From Limnohabitans lacus (GTDB taxonomy: Bacteria > Pseudomonadota > Gammaproteobacteria > Burkholderiales > Burkholderiaceae_C), in NCBI RefSeq assembly GCF_030053395.1, contig NZ_JASGBH010000001.1, positions 434,001-498,000 on the forward strand: a stretch of 64,000 nucleotides of DNA, in the 5' to 3' direction. The notes below the pieces were generated by a model. The model did no database searches. It worked only from the letters and a program-made list of their open reading frames with translations, and was not told the DNA's origin. Within the stretch, counting starts at the first letter, position 1, and every line of letters starts with the position of its first letter. The position numbers and the translations under genes are program-made. This document shows, piece by piece, positions 47,465-55,645 of this stretch.

Positions 47465-48570
47465 GCGACCGCCTTCACAGACGTGTCTCGGCCAGGCCAA
47501 AGAGAGCGCCAGGACCAATTCATGTGACGCGCATACAGCCAGCTCAAAGCCAACAGAAAAACGCCCCCATGCAAGGTCAACAGGAAACTGGCGAAGGGCA
47601 CGCGTCCTGACGTGATCCAGCTTTGCCCGACGTTGAGCATGTTGTAGTAGGCGATGAAGATGAACAGGGCCAAACCCAAGTGGTAACTGCGGCCCACGCG
47701 TGGGTTGATCGCCGAAACAGCCAAAGCCAGCAAGACCAGATTGATGGCCGAAAGGCCCAAGCCCAGGCGCCAAGCCAATTCACCCAGGTTTTCCTTTGTG
47801 GGTTTTTGGAGCAGCTGCCAGCTCGAGGTGTGCCGGCTGGTCAGTCCATCGTTGGCAGGGATGACTTCGTCGTCCATCAGCACTTCGTAGTGTTCAAACT
47901 GGGTCAACCGGGTTTCGCCGGTTTCCAGATTGGTCAGCCATTGCTGGCCTTTGTCGAGCATCAAGAATCGTTCATTGCCTACCAATTCAACGCGCCCTGT
48001 TTGGGCTGTGGTGATGCTTTCGATGCCTTTGTCGATGCTGGAGACGAACACATGGTTGCCCAAGCGCTGATCTGGGCTGTCTTTGTCGATGAAAAAAACG
48101 CGTTTGCCACCCGATGACTCCTGAAACTGACCCGGCGCCACGCGCTCCAGGTCGTTGCGTTTTTCATAACGGTTTTGAAGTTCTTGAATTTGCAAATTGC
48201 TCCAAGGCCAGGCAAACAGCGCGAGCAAGACGATGATGAGCAAAACAGGCCAAGCAAAGCGCAGCAAGGGCCGCACAAAATGCGCCAGGCCTTGGCCGCT
48301 GGAAAACCAAATGACCATTTCGCTGTCGCTGTACATGCGCGACAGGGTCGACACCACAGCAATGAACAAACTGAGGGTGATGATGGTGGTCATCTGGCTC
48401 AAGACACTGAAACCCATGACCAGCAACACTTCAGAAGGGTTGACACTGCCCCGACTGGCTTGACCCAGGGTGCGAATCAAAATCACGGTCATCACGATGG
48501 TGATCAAAATCACCAAGGTGGCGCCGAAATTGCGTGCAAGGTCCTTGCGTAAAGAGGAATGGAATAACAT
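47461..48570 (-). CDS. lptF: LPS export permease LptF
   Basis: The partner of LptG in LPS transport. The 369-residue YjgP/YjgQ protein starts MLFHSSLRKDLARNFGATLV and has six predicted spans with a periplasmic domain in the middle (about 110-250). No Shine-Dalgarno sequence is visible. The start is only 23 bases from the divergent pepA ATG, so its promoter must lie within or very near the pepA coding region. Confidence 0.95.
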   Translation of the reverse strand: MLFHSSLRKDLARNFGATLVILITIVMTVILIRTLGQASRGSVNPSEVLLVMGFSVLSQMTTIITLSLFIAVVSTLSRMYSDSEMVIWFSSGQGLAHFVRPLLRFAWPVLLIIVLLALFAWPWSNLQIQELQNRYEKRNDLERVAPGQFQESSGGKRVFFIDKDSPDQRLGNHVFVSSIDKGIESITTAQTGRVELVGNERFLMLDKGQQWLTNLETGETRLTQFEHYEVLMDDEVIPANDGLTSRHTSSWQLLQKPTKENLGELAWRLGLGLSAINLVLLALAVSAINPRVGRSYHLGLALFIFIAYYNMLNVGQSWITSGRVPFASFLLTLHGGVFLLALSWLYARHMNWSWRSLWPGRDTSVKAVA

Positions 48571-48593
48571 TGTCGAGAAGGAAAAGCTGAATT

Positions 48594-50093
48594 ATGAACT
48601 TCGAAATCCAAAAACGCGCACTCTCCCGTGTCATTCGTGACGATCTGGACGCTTTGATTGTTTTCTGGCCATCACAGGGCCCCCAGGGCGATGCTGCCAC
48701 TGACCCCTTGTCTCAGTTGGTTTTGCAAGCGGTCCAAAAAGGCGACTTTGAAGACAAAGCCGGTACTTTGTTGAATCTGTATGGCCATGCTGGCCTCAAG
48801 GCGCGCACCACGGTGGTGGTGCACGCCGCTGACAACCAAGCGAGCCAAATCCGCACGGCGGTCAGGGCCGCGTGGTCTGCGGTCAAGTCATCCAAGGTCA
48901 AAAAGCTGGGGCTTCACATGCCCGGTCAGTGGTCATCTGCACATCTGCAATTGGTGACCCAGACGCTGTCGGAGCTTTCCTACAGCTACACCACCACCTT
49001 GAGTAAACCCCAGCCGCGCACTTTGAAGCACCTGGTGTTCAGTGCGCCATCGGTGACAGCCGACAACCAATTGGCTCTCAGTAAAGCTCAGGCGCTGTGC
49101 GCTGGCATTGATTTGGCCAAAGAGTGGGCCAACCGACCTGCCAATCACGCCACACCCACCTTGCTGGCACATGCGGCCCAAAGCATTGCCAAAGCGGGGG
49201 CCTTCAAATGCGACGTGTTGGGCCCCAAAGAAGTCGCCAAATTGGGCATGGGCTCCTTCATGGCGGTGGCCAAAGGCGCTGCGGAACCCTTGCGTTTCAT
49301 CGTCATGCGCTACAACGGTGCGGCCAGCACCCAAGCGCCCATCGTCTTGGTGGGTAAGGGGATCACCTTCGATACGGGCGGCATCTCCATGAAGCCTGCG
49401 CCCGAGATGGATGAGATGAAATACGACATGAGCGGGGCCGCCAGTGTTTTGGGGGTCTTTAAAGCGTTGGGCGAGCTCAAGCCTGCCATCAATGTGGTGG
49501 GTTTGATTCCCGCCACCGAAAACATGCCCGATGGCTTGGCCGTCAAACCGGGTGATGTGGTCACCAGCATGAGCGGTCAAACCATTGAAATCTTGAACAC
49601 CGATGCCGAAGGGCGCTTGGTTTTGTGCGATGCCTTGACCTATGCCGAACGCTTCAAGCCCCAGTCTGTGGTGGACATTGCGACCTTGACAGGCGCCTGC
49701 GTCATTGCCTTGGGCGCGGTGCGTTCAGGTTTGTTCACCAGTGACGATGCGCTCGCACTTGAACTCCAGCAAGCCGGTGAGCAATCGGGTGATTTGTGCT
49801 GGCGCATGCCCATGGACGATGAATACGCCGAAGGCTTGAAGACCCAATTCGCCGACGTGGCGAACGTGGCGGGCCGGATGGCCGGCTCGGTCACAGCCGC
49901 CAAATTCCTCCAGCGGTTTGCCAAGAAATACCCCTGGGCGCATCTGGACATCGCAGGCACAGCCTGGAAGAGTGGGGCGGCCAAAGGCGCGACAGGCAGG
50001 CCAGTGGCCTTGCTCTTGAACTATGTATTGACCCAGGCCGGCAAGCAGGCTAGTCAGCCTGCCAAAGCCAAACGCAGTCGCTCGGCAGCCTGA
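48594..50093 (+). CDS. pepA: Leucyl (cytosol) aminopeptidase PepA
   Basis: A 499-residue M17 metallopeptidase, usually a hexamer. The catalytic half carries [18 protein letters not shown] (metal Lys and Asp) and [18 protein letters not shown] (metal Asp/Glu and bicarbonate Arg). A Lys/Ser/Ala-rich C-terminal tail ends KRSRSAA. In E. coli PepA also binds DNA; that is not shown here. AAGGA lies 12 bases before the ATG. Its TGA overlaps the holC ATG as TGATGA. The pepA-holC pair is conserved. Confidence 0.96.
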   Translation: MNFEIQKRALSRVIRDDLDALIVFWPSQGPQGDAATDPLSQLVLQAVQKGDFEDKAGTLLNLYGHAGLKARTTVVVHAADNQASQIRTAVRAAWSAVKSSKVKKLGLHMPGQWSSAHLQLVTQTLSELSYSYTTTLSKPQPRTLKHLVFSAPSVTADNQLALSKAQALCAGIDLAKEWANRPANHATPTLLAHAAQSIAKAGAFKCDVLGPKEVAKLGMGSFMAVAKGAAEPLRFIVMRYNGAASTQAPIVLVGKGITFDTGGISMKPAPEMDEMKYDMSGAASVLGVFKALGELKPAINVVGLIPATENMPDGLAVKPGDVVTSMSGQTIEILNTDAEGRLVLCDALTYAERFKPQSVVDIATLTGACVIALGAVRSGLFTSDDALALELQQAGEQSGDLCWRMPMDDEYAEGLKTQFADVANVAGRMAGSVTAAKFLQRFAKKYPWAHLDIAGTAWKSGAAKGATGRPVALLLNYVLTQAGKQASQPAKAKRSRSAA

Positions 50094-50527
50094 TGACCCG
50101 CATTGAATTTCACTTCAATGCGCCAGAGCGCCTGCAATACGCTTGCCGCTTGCTGCGCAAAGCCAGTGCGCAAAATTTGCGCATTGGGGTGGTGGGCTCG
50201 GCCGCTGCCTTGCGCCAATTGGACGCGGCTTTGTGGAACTTCTCGGCGGTCGATTTTTTGCCGCACAGTACCGCATCGGATGCAATCGATCTTCAGCAAG
50301 CTACTGGCATCTTGCTCAGCGAAGACCCTGCTGTGTGTGCGGATCGCCAGGTGCTGATCAATCTGGGCGATGAGGTGCCCGACGGTTTTGATCGCTTTGA
50401 AAGATTGATTGAAATTGTGGCCGTGGACGACCATGGTCGCATGACCGCTCGGCAACGTTGGAAGCATTACACCGCGCAGGGCTATGAATTGAAGCAACAC
50501 GACTTGTCCAAATTGGGGGTGTCATGA
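50093..50527 (+). CDS. holC: DNA polymerase III chi subunit
   Basis: The clamp-loader accessory subunit that contacts SSB. The 144-residue protein starts [24 protein letters not shown] and contains FLPHSTASD and VLINLGDEVP, all family marks. It overlaps pepA upstream and the next small gene downstream by ATGA, so the three are translated from one mRNA. The psi partner HolD is often undetectable in this group and is not in the window. Confidence 0.93.
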   Translation: MTRIEFHFNAPERLQYACRLLRKASAQNLRIGVVGSAAALRQLDAALWNFSAVDFLPHSTASDAIDLQQATGILLSEDPAVCADRQVLINLGDEVPDGFDRFERLIEIVAVDDHGRMTARQRWKHYTAQGYELKQHDLSKLGVS

Positions 50528-50805
50528 CAGACAACGCTTTGATGACGGGTGGCGATTTACCCACCGACCCCATCCCGCTTTTGACTTCTAGGGTTCCTGC
50601 GGATCAGATCCCGCAAGCGTTGCTGGTGGCTTTGGACGCACGGGAAGCCGAAAAAGCCTCTGTCCTTGCCTTGTCTCAGGAACTCATGAACAACCTGCGC
50701 CCAGAGTTGGACCGCATCGCCTCCGAGTTGGTTCAGCGCAGTGTACAAGGCATGTGGGAAAAACGCGCTGAAATTTACCAAAACCTCCATCACCCTAAAG
50801 GGTAA
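50524..50805 (+). CDS. Conserved small protein coupled to holC
   Basis: A 93-residue protein I do not securely recognise. It starts MTDNALMTGGDLPTDPIPLL and has a probable long helix (residues about 40-85) with LRPELDRIASELVQRSVQGMWEKRAEIY. The IPLLTSRVP opening and the RPExxRxxxxLVxxxxxxxW pattern recall small Burkholderiales proteins of the DUF2486 type. The ATG overlaps the holC stop. Its position suggests a link with replication or with pepA, but no role can be read from the sequence. Confidence 0.6.
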   Translation: MTDNALMTGGDLPTDPIPLLTSRVPADQIPQALLVALDAREAEKASVLALSQELMNNLRPELDRIASELVQRSVQGMWEKRAEIYQNLHHPKG

Positions 50806-50903
50806 ATTGGGAGGGCTTTTGGTTTTCCCTCAGACACTTCGAAGGTTTTTTGCTTTATCTTTGCGACTTGCTTGATTGAAGCAATTTCTTCTTCGGAGTT
50901 TTC

Positions 50904-52070
50904 ATGACATTTCCCGCTCACCGTTCTTTGACCGTTGTGGCCCTCGCTGTTGCAGCACTCGGCTTGGCTGCCTGCGGCAAGAAAGAAACCGCATCGGATG
51001 CCCAGGTCATCAAAATTGGTCACGTTGGCCCCGTCAGTGGCGCCATCGCCCACTTGGGCAAGGACAACGAAAACGGCGCCCGCATGGCCATTGAAGAGCT
51101 CAATGCCGCTGGTTTGAAGATGGGCGACAAGCCCGTCAAGTTTGAACTGCTGGCTGAAGACGATGCCGCCGACCCCAAACAAGGCACCGCTGCCGCGCAA
51201 AAATTGGTGGACGCCAAAGTCAATGGCGTGATCGGTCACCTGAACTCGGGCACCACCATCCCAGCCTCACAGATTTACAACACCGCTGGCATTCCTCAAA
51301 TTTCACCTTCGGCCACCAACCCCAAGTACACCCGTCAGGGCTATACCGGCGCTTTCCGCGTGGTGGCTGACGACGTGCACCTCGGCGGCACTCTGGGCAA
51401 ATACGCGGTTGAAACGCTCAAAGGCAAAAACATTGCCGTGATCGATGACCGCACGGCTTATGGCCAAGGCGTGGCCGAAGAGTTCAAAAAAGGCGCAACG
51501 GCCGCTGGCGGCACCATCGTGGGCCACGAGTTCACCACCGACAAGGCCTCTGACTTCAATGCCATCTTGACCACCCTGAAAGCCAAAAAACCAGACGTCG
51601 TCTTCTTTGGTGGCATGGATGCCGTGGCTGGCCCCATGCTGCGTCAGATGAAATCTTTGGGCATCAACGCCAAATTCATGGGGGGTGACGGCATCTGCAC
51701 CACCGAGTTGGCCAAACTGGCTGGCGACGCCATGAAGGACGAAACCGTGTTCTGCGCGGAAGCCGGTGGTGTGGAAGGCGAACAAAAAGCCGGCATGGAC
51801 AAGTTCCGTGCGGACTTCAAAGCCAAGTTCAATGCCGACGTTCAGGTCTATGCACCCTACGTCTATGACGCTGTCAAAGTCATGGCCACGGCCATGGTCA
51901 ATGCCGGCTCCGCTGACCCCGCCAAATACCTGCCTGCTTTGAAAGCCATCAAGTACAAGGGCGTGACTGGCGACATCGTGTTCGACGAAAAAGGCGACAT
52001 CAAAAATGGCGCTTTGACCCTGTACACCTACAAAGGTGGCGAGCGCGCCCAACTGGCCGTTGTTCGTTGA
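50904..52070 (+). CDS. Branched-chain amino acid ABC transporter substrate-binding lipoprotein
   Basis: A 388-residue LivJ/LivK-type periplasmic binding protein. A lipoprotein signal ends in LGLAAC (lipobox), so it is probably membrane-anchored. The mature part shows IKIGHVGPVSGAIAHLGKDNENGARMAIEELNAAG and YTGAFRVVADD, typical of type I periplasmic folds for Leu/Ile/Val. CGGAG precedes the ATG. No permease (LivHM) or ATPase (LivGF) gene is nearby. A bidirectional terminator follows. Confidence 0.9.
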   Translation: MTFPAHRSLTVVALAVAALGLAACGKKETASDAQVIKIGHVGPVSGAIAHLGKDNENGARMAIEELNAAGLKMGDKPVKFELLAEDDAADPKQGTAAAQKLVDAKVNGVIGHLNSGTTIPASQIYNTAGIPQISPSATNPKYTRQGYTGAFRVVADDVHLGGTLGKYAVETLKGKNIAVIDDRTAYGQGVAEEFKKGATAAGGTIVGHEFTTDKASDFNAILTTLKAKKPDVVFFGGMDAVAGPMLRQMKSLGINAKFMGGDGICTTELAKLAGDAMKDETVFCAEAGGVEGEQKAGMDKFRADFKAKFNADVQVYAPYVYDAVKVMATAMVNAGSADPAKYLPALKAIKYKGVTGDIVFDEKGDIKNGALTLYTYKGGERAQLAVVR

Positions 52071-52104
52071 TGCCACGCGCCCCGAACAGGGGCGTTGAAG
52101 GCAT

Positions 52105-52137
52105 AAAAAAAGCCTGCACTTGCGTGCAGGCTTTTTT
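52105..52137. terminator. Bidirectional terminator shared by LIV-binding gene and tRNA-Ser
   Basis: GCCTGCAC / GTGCAGGC arms flanked by A-runs and T-runs (52106-52111, 52132-52137) with a TTGC loop. The plus-strand reading ends the substrate-binding gene and the minus-strand reading ends tRNA-Ser. Confidence 0.9.
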
Positions 52138-52143
52138 CGTTTC

Positions 52144-52234
52144 TGGCGGAACAGGCGGGATTCGAACCCGCGGTGGGCTATTAACCCACACACGCTTTCC
52201 AGGCGTGCGACTTAAACCACTCATCCACCGTTCC
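52144..52234 (-). tRNA. tRNA-Ser (anticodon GGA)
   Basis: A 91-base class II tRNA on the minus strand. The acceptor GGAACGG pairs with CTGTTCC with one G-U, and the encoded CCA is at 52144-52146 (TGG on plus). The anticodon GGA corresponds to TCC at 52198-52200 on the plus strand. A long variable arm (GTGTGTGGGTTAATAGCCCACC) precedes the T arm with GGTTCGAATCC. It reads UCC/UCU codons. Confidence 0.97.
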
Positions 52235-52244
52235 AGAACTTTCA

Positions 52245-52253
52245 ATTGTAGCA
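52245..52253 (-). promoter_or_regulatory. Extended -10 box of tRNA-Ser
   Basis: On the minus strand TGCTACAAT reads as an extended -10 (TGn plus TACAAT) about 10 bases before the mature tRNA 5' end. No well-placed -35 is seen; the only TTGACA is 25 bases upstream of it. Confidence 0.5.
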
Positions 52254-52331
52254 GTGGAAATCAGGCTTTTTGACGTGTCAACGCAAATCCTGCCGCCGGG
52301 CTAGCGAAGGTTTTTTCATGAAATCTGAGCT

Positions 52332-52359
52332 TTGTCGCGTGGAAGTCACTTTTTATCCT
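52332..52359 (+). promoter_or_regulatory. Candidate promoter of the decarboxylase gene
   Basis: TTGTCG (52332-52337) and TATCCT (52354-52359) with a 16-base spacer, 55 bp before the ATG. Each box matches consensus at four of six positions, so it is weak. Confidence 0.3.
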
Positions 52360-52413
52360 TAAACTTCGCGGCTATTTCCCTCATTTCCAACGGGCGCCAG
52401 CCCAACCCAGTCC

Positions 52414-54690
52414 ATGAAATTTCGCTTTCCGATCGTCATCATCGACGAAGACTACCGTTCCGAAAACACGTCGGGTCTGGGCATCCGCGCTTTGGCAGAT
52501 GCCATCGTCAGCGAAGGCTTCGAAGTTCTGGGGGTGACCAGCTACGGCGATCTGTCTCAGTTCGCCCAGCAGCAAAGCCGTGCAAGCGCCTTCATTTTGT
52601 CGATTGACGATGAAGAGTTCTCGCCAGGACCTGATCTGGACCCCGCCGTGATCAGCCTGCGGGCCTTCATCGACGAAGTGCGCCGCAAGAACGCCGATGT
52701 ACCGATCTACATTTACGGCGAAACCAAGACCAGCCAGCACCTGCCCAACGACATCCTGCGCGAGTTGCACGGCTTCATCCACATGTACGAAGACACGCCC
52801 GAGTTCATGGCGCGTCACATCATCCGCGAAGCCAAGAGCTACCTCGAGGGTCTGCAGCCCCCGTTCTTCAAGGCTTTGCTCGATTACGCCGAGGACGGCT
52901 CCTACTCGTGGCATTGCCCCGGCCACTCTGGCGGCGTGGCTTTCTTGAAGAGCCCTGTCGGTCAGATGTACCACCAGTTTTACGGTGAAAACATGCTGCG
53001 CGCCGACGTGTGCAATGCGGTGGAAGAGCTCGGCCAGTTGCTGGACCACAACGGCGCGATTGGTGAGAGCGAGCGCAACGCCGCTCGTATTTTCAACGCC
53101 GACCACTGTTTCTTTGTGACCAACGGCACCAGCACCTCCAACAAAATGGTTTGGCACCACGCCGTGGCGCCAGGCGATGTCGTGGTGGTGGACCGCAACT
53201 GCCACAAGTCCATCCTGCATTCGATCATCATGACCGGGGCCATTCCGGTTTTCTTGAAGCCCACGCGCAACCATTTCGGCATCATTGGCCCGATCCCCAA
53301 AAGCGAATTCGAGCCCGCCGCCATTCAGGCCAAGATCAAGAAAAACCCTTTGCTCAAAGGCGTTGACGCCAAAAAGGTCAAGCCTCGCATCTTGACGCTG
53401 ACACAGTCCACTTACGACGGCGTTCTTTACAACACCGAGACCATCAAGGGCATGCTCGACGGTTATGTCGAAAACCTGCACTTCGACGAGGCTTGGTTGC
53501 CGCATGCGGCTTTCCATCCGTTCTATGGCCCGTACCATGCGATGGGCAAAAAGCGCGCCCGTCCTAAAGAGTCGATGGTTTATGCCACCCAATCCATTCA
53601 CAAACTGTTGGCGGGCATCAGCCAAGCGAGCCATGTGTTGGTGCAGGACGCGCAAAACACCAAGCTGGACCGTCCGCTGTTCAACGAGGCGTACTTGATG
53701 CACACCTCCACCAGCCCGCAGTACAGCATCATCGCCAGCTGTGACGTGGCGGCGGCCATGATGGAGCCACCTGGCGGTACTGCACTGGTGGAAGAGAGCA
53801 TTGCCGAGGCGCTGGACTTCCGCCGAGCCATGCGCAAGGTCGATGCCGAATACGGCAAGGACTGGTGGTTCAAAGTTTGGGGCCCCGAGAAATTCTCGGA
53901 AGAGGGCGTCGGCCGTGCTGACGACTGGATCTTGCGCAACGATCCTCGCAAGAAAGCCAGCAAATGGCACGGCTTTGGCCAGCAGTTGGCCGATGGCTTC
54001 AACATGTTGGACCCGATCAAATCGACCATCGTGACCCCGGGCTTGGACTTGGACGGCAAGTTCGACAAGACCGGTATTCCTGCGTCCATCGTCAGCAAGT
54101 TCCTGACCGAGCACGGCGTTGTGGTGGAAAAGACTGGCCTGTACAGCTTCTTCATCATGTTCACCATCGGCATCACCAAGGGCCGCTGGAACACCTTGCT
54201 GACGGCTTTGCAGCAGTTCAAGGACGATTACGCCAAGAACCAGCCGATGTGGAAGATCTTGCCCGAGTTCTGCCAAAAGCACCCTCGTTACGAGCGCATG
54301 GGCTTGCGTGATCTGTGCCAGCACGTGCACGAGATGTACGCCCGTTACGACATCGCCCGTTTGACGACTGACATGTACCTGTCGGATTTGGCACCCGCCA
54401 TGAAGCCTTCTGATGCCTACGCGCACATTGCCCAGCGCAAGACCGAGCGCGTGGAAATCGACCACCTCGAAGGCCGTATCACGGTGGGTCTGGTCACGCC
54501 TTACCCACCTGGCATTCCCTTGCTGATCCCCGGTGAAGTCTTCAACAAGAAGATCGTCGACTACCTCAAGTTCGCCCGCCAGTTCAACCAAGAGTGTCCC
54601 GGCTTTGAAACCGACATCCACGGTCTGGTCGAAATCAAGGACGACGAGGGCAAGAAGCGCTACTACGCCGATTGCGTCAAAGAGTCTTGA
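52414..54690 (+). CDS. Orn/Lys/Arg decarboxylase (large inducible-type, PLP-dependent)
   Basis: A 758-residue fold-type I decarboxylase with an N-terminal receiver-like wing domain (about 1-130, IVIIDEDYRSENTSGLGIRAL), the PLP domain with the Schiff-base lysine in TQSIHKLLAG (Lys397), and the C-terminal subdomain with VTPYPPGIPLLIPGE. The size fits lysine, ornithine or arginine decarboxylase; the substrate is not decidable here. Such enzymes make cadaverine, putrescine or agmatine and consume protons. No antiporter gene adjoins it. No Shine-Dalgarno sequence is evident before the ATG. A terminator follows. Confidence 0.9.
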   Translation: MKFRFPIVIIDEDYRSENTSGLGIRALADAIVSEGFEVLGVTSYGDLSQFAQQQSRASAFILSIDDEEFSPGPDLDPAVISLRAFIDEVRRKNADVPIYIYGETKTSQHLPNDILRELHGFIHMYEDTPEFMARHIIREAKSYLEGLQPPFFKALLDYAEDGSYSWHCPGHSGGVAFLKSPVGQMYHQFYGENMLRADVCNAVEELGQLLDHNGAIGESERNAARIFNADHCFFVTNGTSTSNKMVWHHAVAPGDVVVVDRNCHKSILHSIIMTGAIPVFLKPTRNHFGIIGPIPKSEFEPAAIQAKIKKNPLLKGVDAKKVKPRILTLTQSTYDGVLYNTETIKGMLDGYVENLHFDEAWLPHAAFHPFYGPYHAMGKKRARPKESMVYATQSIHKLLAGISQASHVLVQDAQNTKLDRPLFNEAYLMHTSTSPQYSIIASCDVAAAMMEPPGGTALVEESIAEALDFRRAMRKVDAEYGKDWWFKVWGPEKFSEEGVGRADDWILRNDPRKKASKWHGFGQQLADGFNMLDPIKSTIVTPGLDLDGKFDKTGIPASIVSKFLTEHGVVVEKTGLYSFFIMFTIGITKGRWNTLLTALQQFKDDYAKNQPMWKILPEFCQKHPRYERMGLRDLCQHVHEMYARYDIARLTTDMYLSDLAPAMKPSDAYAHIAQRKTERVEIDHLEGRITVGLVTPYPPGIPLLIPGEVFNKKIVDYLKFARQFNQECPGFETDIHGLVEIKDDEGKKRYYADCVKES

Positions 54691-54726
54691 ACCTGCGAGC
54701 GGACTGTCCGTTTCAGTTGGGACAAT

Positions 54727-54752
54727 AAAAAAGCGGCCAAGGCCGCTTTTTT
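54727..54752. terminator. Bidirectional terminator
   Basis: AAAAAAGCGGCC / GGCCGCTTTTTT arms with a two-base centre. It lies between the decarboxylase gene and the convergent fabI. Confidence 0.88.
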
Positions 54753-54769
54753 GATGGATCGTCTAAAGT

Positions 54770-55585
54770 TCAAGCTGTTTCGGCTGGCTCAGCAATGCCA
54801 CCCACCACTTGGCTGAAACCGCCGTCCACATAGGTGATTTCGGCGGTCACGCCTGCGGCCAAATCGCTCAGCAAGAATGCGGCGACATTGCCCACGTCGT
54901 CGATCGTGACGTTGCGGCGGATGGGCGAGGTCTCGGCCACCACCGACAAAATCTTGCCGAAACCCTTGATGCCGCTGGCGGCCAGGGTTTTGATGGGGCC
55001 AGCCGAAATGCCGTTGGCACGCATACCGCGGCCTTGGCTACCGAGTGATTCGGCCAGGTAGCGCACAGAAGCTTCCAGGCTGGCTTTGGCCAAGCCCATG
55101 GTGTTGTAGTTGGGCACATTGCGGATGGCACCCAAGTAGGTCAAGGTCAACACCGACGATTTGTCGTTCAGGTAAGGCAGGCAGGCCTTGGCCATCGCAG
55201 GGAAGCTGTAGGCGCTGATGTCGTGTGCGATCTTGAAGCCTTCGCGCGACAGGCCTTCCAGAAAGTCACCCGCAATGGCTTCGCGGGGGGCGTAACCAAT
55301 GGCGTGCACAAAGCCATCAAACTTGGGCCAGTGGACCGACAAATCGGTGAACAGCTTTTCAATTTGCTCATCGCTGCCCACATCGCAGTCAAACACCAGT
55401 TTGGAGCCAAAGTCTGCTGCGAATTCTGTGATGCGGTCTTTGAAACGCTCGCCCACATAGCTGAAGGCCAGCTCAGCGCCTTGTGCGTGACAAGCTTTGG
55501 CGATGCCATAAGCAATCGAGCGGTTGGACAGTACGCCAGTGATCAGCAGTTTTTTGCCTGTGAGGAAACCTGTTGGAGTGGTCAT
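54770..55585 (-). CDS. fabI: Enoyl-[acyl-carrier-protein] reductase (NADH) FabI
   Basis: The last reducing step of each fatty-acid elongation cycle. The 271-residue short-chain dehydrogenase-type enzyme has [15 protein letters not shown] (NADH site), [10 protein letters not shown] and the active Tyr/Lys pair in [10 protein letters not shown]. It is the target of triclosan and related inhibitors. ATG 55585 gives [17 protein letters not shown]; a longer frame is rejected. It follows the transporter gene by 60 bases on the same strand. Confidence 0.96.
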   Translation of the reverse strand: MTTPTGFLTGKKLLITGVLSNRSIAYGIAKACHAQGAELAFSYVGERFKDRITEFAADFGSKLVFDCDVGSDEQIEKLFTDLSVHWPKFDGFVHAIGYAPREAIAGDFLEGLSREGFKIAHDISAYSFPAMAKACLPYLNDKSSVLTLTYLGAIRNVPNYNTMGLAKASLEASVRYLAESLGSQGRGMRANGISAGPIKTLAASGIKGFGKILSVVAETSPIRRNVTIDDVGNVAAFLLSDLAAGVTAEITYVDGGFSQVVGGIAEPAETA

Positions 55586-55645
55586 GGAAGTCTTCTTTCG
55601 GAACAAAATCTGGGTGGGATTGTCGCATGCGCCACTGGGCGTTTT

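Noticed and set aside
52270-52281. TTGAC-N2-GTCAA palindrome as a promoter or operator
   Set aside because: As a -35 it has no matching -10 on either strand at 16-18 bases. As an operator it is short and single.
52381-54621. 746-codon minus-strand frame over the decarboxylase
   Set aside because: Antisense shadow. The plus-strand product has the full decarboxylase motif set.
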